Source of the DNA: Solen grandis | Lineage: Eukaryota; Mollusca; Bivalvia; Adapedonta; Solenidae | DNA length: 64,000 nucleotides | Reading direction: 5' to 3' | NCBI GenBank assembly: GCA_021229015.1 | Contig: CM037790.1 | Coordinates: forward strand, 53,856,901 to 53,920,900 | Part shown: in pieces, positions 49,301 to 58,300 of the stretch | Numbering within the stretch: position 1 is the stretch's first letter | Layout: every line of letters starts with the position of its first letter | The notes under the pieces: model-generated | Database searches by the model: none | The model's input: only the letters and a program-made list of their open reading frames with translations | Told to the model about the DNA's origin: nothing | Position numbers and translations under genes: made by a program

Positions 49301-52300
49301 ATTCATCAAGTCTGAAATTTGTTCATGAATATTCATGAGGTAAAGGGTCAAGGCATTAATGACTTTGGGTCCTTGGCAAGAACCATGTTAATTGGTATTC
49401 ACTTTATAATGAAAGGCATAGTATTGGATATACATTATGAATGACATTAATAAACAAATTCAGATTTGGGGTCTATGGCAAAACCAAGTTATATTGGCAT
49501 TCTCATTGTTAGACAGTTCATTAACATAATAAGAAATCTATGTTGTATTTTAACCCTTTCCCTCATACAGGATACCATGAAAAGACCTATGCGAACAGCA
49601 TAAAACCAGATCAGCCTGCGAGTAACTCGCAGGCTGATCAGGTTTCATGCTGTTCGCTGCTCCTCAGTGGTCTGGTAATGAGGATTTTACAATTAAATTT
49701 GGTAAGGTTTGAGTTTGGTTTTCTGCAGATCAGGCTTTATGTGGTACCTACTGAGTGCGTCAAAATGAGTCTATATGAGGGAAAGAGTTAAACTTCCTCA
49801 CTCTTTTGACATGATAATGGACGTTCTGTTGTAAGTGTGCAAGTGCCTCTGTATGTAGTGAGTGTAACAAGAGATGTTTTGTGTGTGTAGAGAGACAATC
49901 GACACGCTGACATCCAAGTACTCGGAGGAACTGGAGAAGGAAGTGATCAACATCAAGAAACAGCATGAGGACCAGCTGCGCTTGTCCGAGAAGGTTGGTT
50001 TTACTTATATCCCCAACAACAACAACAAAACAATAACATGACAAACAAACAAACAACAAATAAGTATAGTTTTAATGTCCATTGGTTGACTGTGTTTGAT
50101 TAGATTTTGCATTATAATGGCGTGTATTATAATGAATCTGCCCAGTAGTTAGTCAAGAAAGATTTTGTGTTTCTTGTACCTTGTACATGTCTGAGCAATT
50201 TTAGTAGAATTTTCAACAGGCAAAATTTGTAATGATATTATTTACACAATCACTGATAAATTGCCATTAAGAACATTTAATGGACAAAATTCAACTTATT
50301 TGAGAATATTGTTATTCAAATACTTGTACAGAAATCAGATATCATGTCAGATACCAGGTACCTCAAGAAAACGGAATGATGATTAGTTTCTATTGTTCAG
50401 TGATCTTTTTATTTTCTTCTTCAAGATTTTCCTAAAGTGAGGTCTATGCAAAAATTCAAGACGATTTGGTCTGAAATGAAGTCTTAAATGTTGAAGTGAT
50501 GATATAGAAAAGTATTTTCACAATAAAAAAAGACATGATTACATAAAGGCTCAGTGAACTTGAGGTAACATATATTGACATAATACAACATCATATTAAT
50601 ATCAAGAAATGTTTTTCATGTTTTTCTATTGGAGCCTGTACATCCTAGATTAGATATCTTGTCACATACACCAGAGTGTCAAGTCGTCATCTCTTGAGAT
50701 AGAGGCTCAGTAGTTTTCTCCCACAGTAGTAAATTTATGCTTTCCACTGTTTGTGCTGTCCAGAGTAATTTATTTAAATTGTGAAAACTTGTTTTGTGAT
50801 CAATGTAAAATAACGTATGGTTTAATGCAGCGTGCTGGAGACCTTGAGGCAGAGATGAAGGATTTGGAGGAGCGTTTGAGACAGGCGGAGGAGGAATACA
50901 CACTGGAACACAGGCAGCTGGAGGAGATGGGGCGAACTTTAGAGGCTCGCGACAGGTGAGTGGGGCCAGTAGAACACACACACAGTCATTCCAACAATTG
51001 CAGTTCTGTCTAACTAAAGTGAATTTCATTTAAGTTCTGAACTTGAGATTTTTCTGTAAAGCGTATATTAAGGATAAAAAAACAACCCCAAATTCTTTGG
51101 TGATTTTTTAGTGTGATATCTTAGTTTTAGGTCTGTTGTTAACTGCAGGCCTGTTTACTAGTTGATCTTGTGATTAAATTAATGTGAATTTTGTATAGTA
51201 TAGAAATTTATGTTATTGTGAAGTTATGTGTATGTTTGACTGTTCATGAAAAAGGTAACTAAGGTAAATCAGCAAATTTTCAATGTCTTTAGATTCTAGT
51301 ATGAAATTTTTAACAGTATCACTTAACAGTGAGAAAATGAAATCTACATTTAAGAAAAATTCACAAATCATGCCTTATTTGACATTTGAATAATGCCATG
51401 CATATGATAAATTTTCTTTTCTTAAGCAATATTTTGTTATTCAATTAACAGGGAGATAGGAGAACTGAAGCAGAAGCTTGAGGCAGCCACCAGGCAACTG
51501 AAGGACCTCCAGCTGACCGCTGACCAGCGAGAGCAAGAGTTGATGGACAAACTGGATAAATTGTCGACCAACATTGGTCGCAAGGACCGAGACATTCAGG
51601 TACATAGGGGCAGATAACTCCTTTAAGTCTTACTTAAAATTTATATATCATCTGGAGCTTCCCTTGTAATAATCAAAGATTGATTTATTTACTTTTGAAG
51701 GTTACCCAAGTTTTTTTTACTTAGAAAGTTAATGCTTGTCCAATGAATAAATGGTGGGTAAGTGGATTTAAAGCTGAAATATATCTTTTTCAAAAATGAC
51801 ATTATTTGGTTTAGATTGAGTAGGGTTTTGAATATTTCAGAAAAAAAAAGAGCAAAGTTTTAGTGACATTCATTTTGAATTAGAAATACTCTGTATTAAA
51901 TTTGAAAGGAAGTTTGTTGAAATGTGTTTCTGAATTCAAACAGTAAACTAGTTTATGGATACCCTCAATTTCAAAAAATATTTCTTAGCATAAGTAATTG
52001 AGTATTGTAGGCACACAATATTTTCTCAGCAAACAGAATAAATCAAAGGCTTGAAGAACAAATAACATAAAGTAAAAGTACAAAAGTAAAATTACCCAAC
52101 AGAAATTAGAATGACTGAAGTTGTATGACTGAAGTTGTACTTCTTTTCTCTTTTGTTCCTATGGGAATGGCAAGAAAAAAAAATATGTATCTCATAAGAA
52201 GCTCAAAGATATAATTATTTCTGTCTTCTCATACTCCCTGCAGAGAATGAAAGCAAGTATAGTTTGTTGTAAAGTTTGTAGTGTGATGAGTGGACAGTGT

Positions 52301-55300
52301 TTGATATAGTGGGTATGATCTGTGTTGTTAAGTGTAACATCGTTTGATCAGTGAAGATATTGTTGAAGTCTCAGTTACTTTTCCCTGTCTTTGGTTTTCA
52401 GTACTGCTGCATGCACCCAATTAACTTCTGTTATTTTTATGCTCACCGAAGGTGACGCATATAGTCGTCGCTTCTTCCGTCCGTCCGTCAGTTCGTCCGT
52501 CACACTTTCCTTGTCCGGACTATTTCTCAGGAACTAACTGCTTGAATTCAACGAAACTTTATGTGAAGCTTTATTACCAAGAGTAGATATGCATATCATT
52601 GGTGTGACCTGGTTCCTCAATTTTTCAGAGTTACGGCCTCTTGATTTTTCGGCCTATAGTACATATTGCATGAATCTTGTCTGGGCTGTTTCTCAGAAAA
52701 TAATGGCTTGATTTCAACAAAACTTTATGTGAAGCTTTATTACAAAGAGGAGATGCGCATATCTTCCGCTTCACCCAGTTCCTACATCCTCCCACCCATT
52801 GACCAAGGTCTTATTTGTAACAATGACGTTCTTCGGGGATTCTTGTTACTGAACAGGAGAGAAATGATCTCAAATTTAGGTGGATATTCATCCAATGTTT
52901 TAAGGTAATCCATTTATCATTAAATTGTGATCATTGTCCATCAAGTGATTGTGAGAATTTCATAGTAAATGCAGGCCATTATAGACTTACAACAGAAAAG
53001 TCTATTATTCCAAGTCATTGGATGTTTGCAACTGCACTGAAATCTTTTTTAAGCATTTGAAGGACAATGATTATAATTTAATGTTGGATGCATTACCTTA
53101 ATGACACAGACTTTAGGATTTGAAAGATTGTTGTAGTAAAACTGATGTTTAAGCTCAATTTATGTACTAGAAATATAACATAACATATTCTTTATTTGGC
53201 ATAAAATTGCGCAATACACATTTATAGCCAATACATAATACATTATACAATAAGGTGAGGTAGTCGAATTTTGCACAGGTGAAAATAAAACAACTAGGTG
53301 CTTATCAGAGAAGGTAGTGTATGATAATGTAGCACTGGTTAGTTTTATAAATGTACATTAAGGATGAAGGTAATACATAACATATGTTCCATGTGTAATT
53401 ATTTGTCAAAAAAAAGCAAATTATGAATACAAAAGCTATATGTGACATGAATTTTGATTGTGAAATAAGGTGGATTGGCAATAATAAAATACAGACTTGT
53501 TTTTCACCTCTGTGCTTTCATCTGTGTGAGGGAAACTGTAGGCATGGTGTTTAGAAATGAATTTGAAAAGCATTGTTATGACATCCATTTCTGCTTTTGA
53601 TATATTTTTGCATGGTCCTGATGCCAGAGTTATGACAAAAGAGGCAATTTTGTTTTTAGCTTTCATCTTAGCATGCATTAAGTCTGCCCATGTTCTTGAA
53701 AATATTTTAGCATCTAATTTTTAGCATAAATGTAAGCTAATACACATCTATTACAAAGAATTTTTCATAAGATAGGGCTAAAGTGTTTTTGAGAATATAG
53801 TTTTTGTATGATCATGTTGACCTTGAACCCGGTATAACCTTTAACCTGGCTGTTGTTGATTGACCTTGTATGACCTTATTTGACCTTATATGACATTGCC
53901 CTGAATTACTTTTGCATGTAGAGATTATCAGTGGTTGTACAACAAAACAAGTCAGTGGAGGGACTAAGCTTGCTAGAGAAGTCTCACCTGCAGGTTTGTA
54001 TGTCACTTGATGGTCATGTGACACCCCATGTGACTAGATGGTGTGTGGCTGTATACCACTAACATAGACGTTAAGGAAGTAGTTTGGTGGTGGTGGTTTT
54101 GTAGCAGTTTGACACTCTAAACAGTCTGCAAAATAACACTTGGTTTGTGGACTTCTCTCCCTCTGTGCAGAAAGTGATAAAAAAAAAAAAAAAACAGCAA
54201 CAAAGCTTAGTATGTTATTTCATAGTAAAATGTGTACATATAGGATAGAGGAATTATTGAATATGTAAATGAATAGTAAAATGTGTAAGTTATATAGTAA
54301 AATGTGTACCATAGATAAAGAATTTTGATATGTTAATGAATAGTAAAATAGAATAAAGAATTCTTGATATGTTAATGAATAGTAAAATGTGTACTCATAG
54401 AATAAAGAATTTCTTGATATGTTAATGAATAGTAAAATGTGTACTCATAGAATAAAGAATTTCTTGATATGTTAATGAATAGTAAAATGTGTACTCATAA
54501 AATGAAGAATTTCTTGATATGTTAATGAATAGTAAAATGTGTACTCATAAAATGAAGAATTTCTTGATATGTTAATGAATAGTCACGTGTACTCATAGAA
54601 TAAAGAATTACTTGATATGTTAATGAATAGTAAAATGTGTACTCATAAAATGAAGAATTTCTTGATATGTTAATGAATAGTAAAATGTGTACTCATAAAA
54701 TGAATTTTATGTTAATGAATAGTCACGTGTACTCATAGAATAAAGAATTACTTGATATGTTAATGAATAGTAAAATATACTCATAGAAATATAGAATACA
54801 GGAATTACTTGATAGTTAATGATAATTAAAATATGTTTTCAAGAATACAGGGTATATGATTGTGTAGATGCAGTTTTTACAAATAGAAGCAAACTGTAGT
54901 TCCATTCCAAAGCTATCATTTTAAAGGAAATTAAAACCATGGATTTAAAAGATTTACTTTGTGTCAACATGTTTGATGTGCTAGAAGTATTATGTAGAGG
55001 TTTAAAGTGTGGAGAGAACTTTTCTGCTCTTGATGAAAAACACAATATACATGTTTTTATTGGTCCAATTTTTGTGTGAGGAGAAAAAAAAACAAAAAAA
55101 AAAACCTAAAGTTAGCCAGAAAAACAAAGAATTAATGATAGAATCTTAAGATATTATAGTAACTTCATTTTATGCTAGCACTAGAGGCTTTGTTCTGGAA
55201 TTTAATGCTTGCAGGAAGGAGTAGTTGAAAAGAAAACTAGAGAGATCCTTTCTGCTTACTCTCTCTGCTGAGTTCCATATTATATCATCTGGTGCTTGTA

Positions 55301-58300
55301 ACAGAAAAACAACTATGGACGTAACTAATGTGTTAGCTCTGTACCTCACATAGACATGTTTGGATGCCTTTGCAAACAGAGGAGACCCAGATCAGAAGGA
55401 ACTGTCTGATTAAGGTCTTCTCTGTCTCCTCATACAATATTGTAGTTCAAATTCTACACAGTCCCTGCAGTAAAGAAAGATCAAATGTTTCATATACCGT
55501 TTTAAGTTCAGTTAATTTATATTCATCAATTCATCAATTTTTACATGAATGTTTACCAGAAAGGCGTGAAAAATATGCAGACACATTATGGGGAATTGTG
55601 GTTCTGTTGATTATTCATGTTGCCAACATAACATGCAGTCTGCAATCATAAAACTGATTTTCTTAATCTGATGCCCAAGTGCTCTTAGCTAAATATGCAT
55701 TTGCTTTTGAAACAGCCAGAAGAAAACTTGCTTTAAATGACCATCAATCTGGGTTTTGCCATTAGTTTTGTAATATTTTGCTTATTAACATGCTTTGCTT
55801 TCAAATCTAATGGTATTTGATATTTACACAATACTAACACTGTCCAGATTATATATGTCTTACCCATAATTTAGCATTACACTGAGCACTGTAAAATCTT
55901 TCTTACAAATTTATTCAGTTTTCAGAATAATTATGTTAATAATGATGTCTTTCTTTTATGAATCTATGAAATCCATAGGATGTGTATGTTAGAAGAAGAA
56001 AACATTGATTTCCTGTTACATGTATTCTGTCAATCTCTTATTGTGACTTCCCCATGGAATACTTTGAATAATCAGCGTGTAAAAATGCATAGAAAATTTA
56101 TCGGGATATGACTTTGTTTTTAGGTTGAAGTTTTGCTTGTTTCTAGAATTAGTGAAAGCTAATATAGGTAATATATTGATCAAGAGTAGGAGGCAGAGTA
56201 TGATGTTGATCATGGTGTATTGCAGGATGAGGTAGAGGACAGGAGAAAGAGCATGGAGAAGTTGCAGAGAAGACACAGTGACCAGGGGAGAGAACTGGAG
56301 CGAAAGTCTGCCATGATAGGGGTAAGATTGTACTTTTGATTTGTGTGTTGGTGTGTCTTTGTGTTTATCTTTGTGAGATCAAACAAAAGAATACAATTGT
56401 AAAGTGGGTTCTCTCCTGCTATGTGGTCCAAAATTATTATGTACCAGCACTTTCTTATTATTGAACTTTGTGTCATTTAACAGTTATGTTAGTTTTTTTG
56501 TATTTTCTATATTTCAGAAACTGGAGGACTTGTTAAGAAAACTTGAGAAGGAGAAAGTGGTAAATATATGTGTGGTTAATTTGAGATTTAGCCATGTCTC
56601 ATAAGAAATCATTGGTTTCTACGATGTATGTGCTTGCAGGAGTTTGTATTTATCAAATTACATGCTCTCAAAGTTCTATTGTAATTTGATATGCAAGTAG
56701 CGAAAAATTAAACATACATTTTAAGGTAAAATCAAAACTGCAGTACTACTAATTGACATATTTTATTTATAACTTTCTTGATATATGAACATTTGAGATC
56801 TGACTGTATGAAATATAAATAAAAAAAAAATCTTTTTTGACTACACACATCATATTTTCTCATCTGTCACCTGGAAAATTTGGGATTAAAAATTGTGCCG
56901 TATTAATTTCAATTTATAGTTAAAAGTCACAAAACTAGAATTTCTACAATGCTAAAAATTTTGAAGTTAAAATGAAATAACTGATCAGAAATTTTGTTGA
57001 GTGTATGTTTTTATAAAAGTGGTCTGGGGTTCTGTGCCCATTGAAACTGTATAGATATGTTTGTGTGTAGGACTTGAAGGGTGAGCTGGATGAGACGGGG
57101 GCCAAATATCACAAGAGTAAAGAAGCAATCCGGGAACTGGTCAAGTCACTGTACGATGCTCAAGCAGAGGTAAGCACCTGATATTTAATGCTTGTCATAG
57201 ATTACTTCCAGAGAACCAGGTTTAGGGTTCAATAACAAATCGGGGCACTATTGTTCATTTTTTTTTTTTCAAGACCAAAGAACCAGCTTCTGTTATTGTC
57301 ATAGTGTGGATACTATCCAGGGTAAATATTTGAGAGATTTGCAATAGTTTTGCATTAATTCTCAAAGAAATCTGCTGAGTAAAAGAAAAATCTCTTGTAA
57401 ATTTTTTTTTTACTTTTTAGCCAGGTATCCCGACGGGAAACCTTGCTTTTAAAATTCAGGAGTCCCTCCTGAAAATGAGGAGTCCTTGTCATGATATTCA
57501 GACATATGATGACTTTATTCATGTAACAATTGGTTAAATAGTTAGGATTCATGAAAGAGTGTTACTAAAAAGAAAGTTTTATGAAGATGATTAAAAAGGT
57601 TTTTAACAAATGTAGCTGTTAAATTTATTTTTGTCATAACGGAACACCTGGCTTGTCAATTCTGGAGTCCCTTCCCAATTTTTGGTGCCCAGTTGATTTC
57701 GGAACACTGTTAGTGTCGACCCCTGCACATATTCATTCATAGGACTTCAATATCTCACTGGACGTGGACAAGTTCTCACATGTTTTAAACAGATGAGATG
57801 GTTTTTCTTATTGTCTCACCTGCTGTTGCAGAGGTGACACATAAGGATCACTTTCTTTCATTTGTCTGTCCATCCGTCTGTCTGTCACACTTTTTCTGTT
57901 ACACCTCAGCATGTGTTCCAAAGAACGCATTTGTATTTTTTTTAGCTCACCTGAGCACGTGTGCTCAGGATGAGCTTTTAGGATCGATGAATGTCCGTCG
58001 TCCGTCCGTCCGTCGTCCACAATTTGTTCGTTTGCACTCTAGCATCTTCATTTTATGAGCAATTATCTTCAAACTTTAAAACAATGTTTATAACCATAAA
58101 ATCTCGGCCAAGTTCGATTATGGCTGATATCGGAACATTAGGTCAGGAGTTATGCCCCTTTTAAAATTCAAAAAAGCCAGATTTCACATTGTTTGCACTC
58201 TAGCATCTTCATTTCATGAGCAACTATCTTCAAACTTGATAACAATGTTTATAACCATAAAATCTCAGCCAAGTTCGATTATGGCTGATATCATACCATT

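Noticed and set aside
55197..55275. Possible extra coiled-coil exon after GCTTGCAG (EGVVEKKTREILSAYSLC)
   Set aside because: The frame ends in a stop with no usable donor before it.
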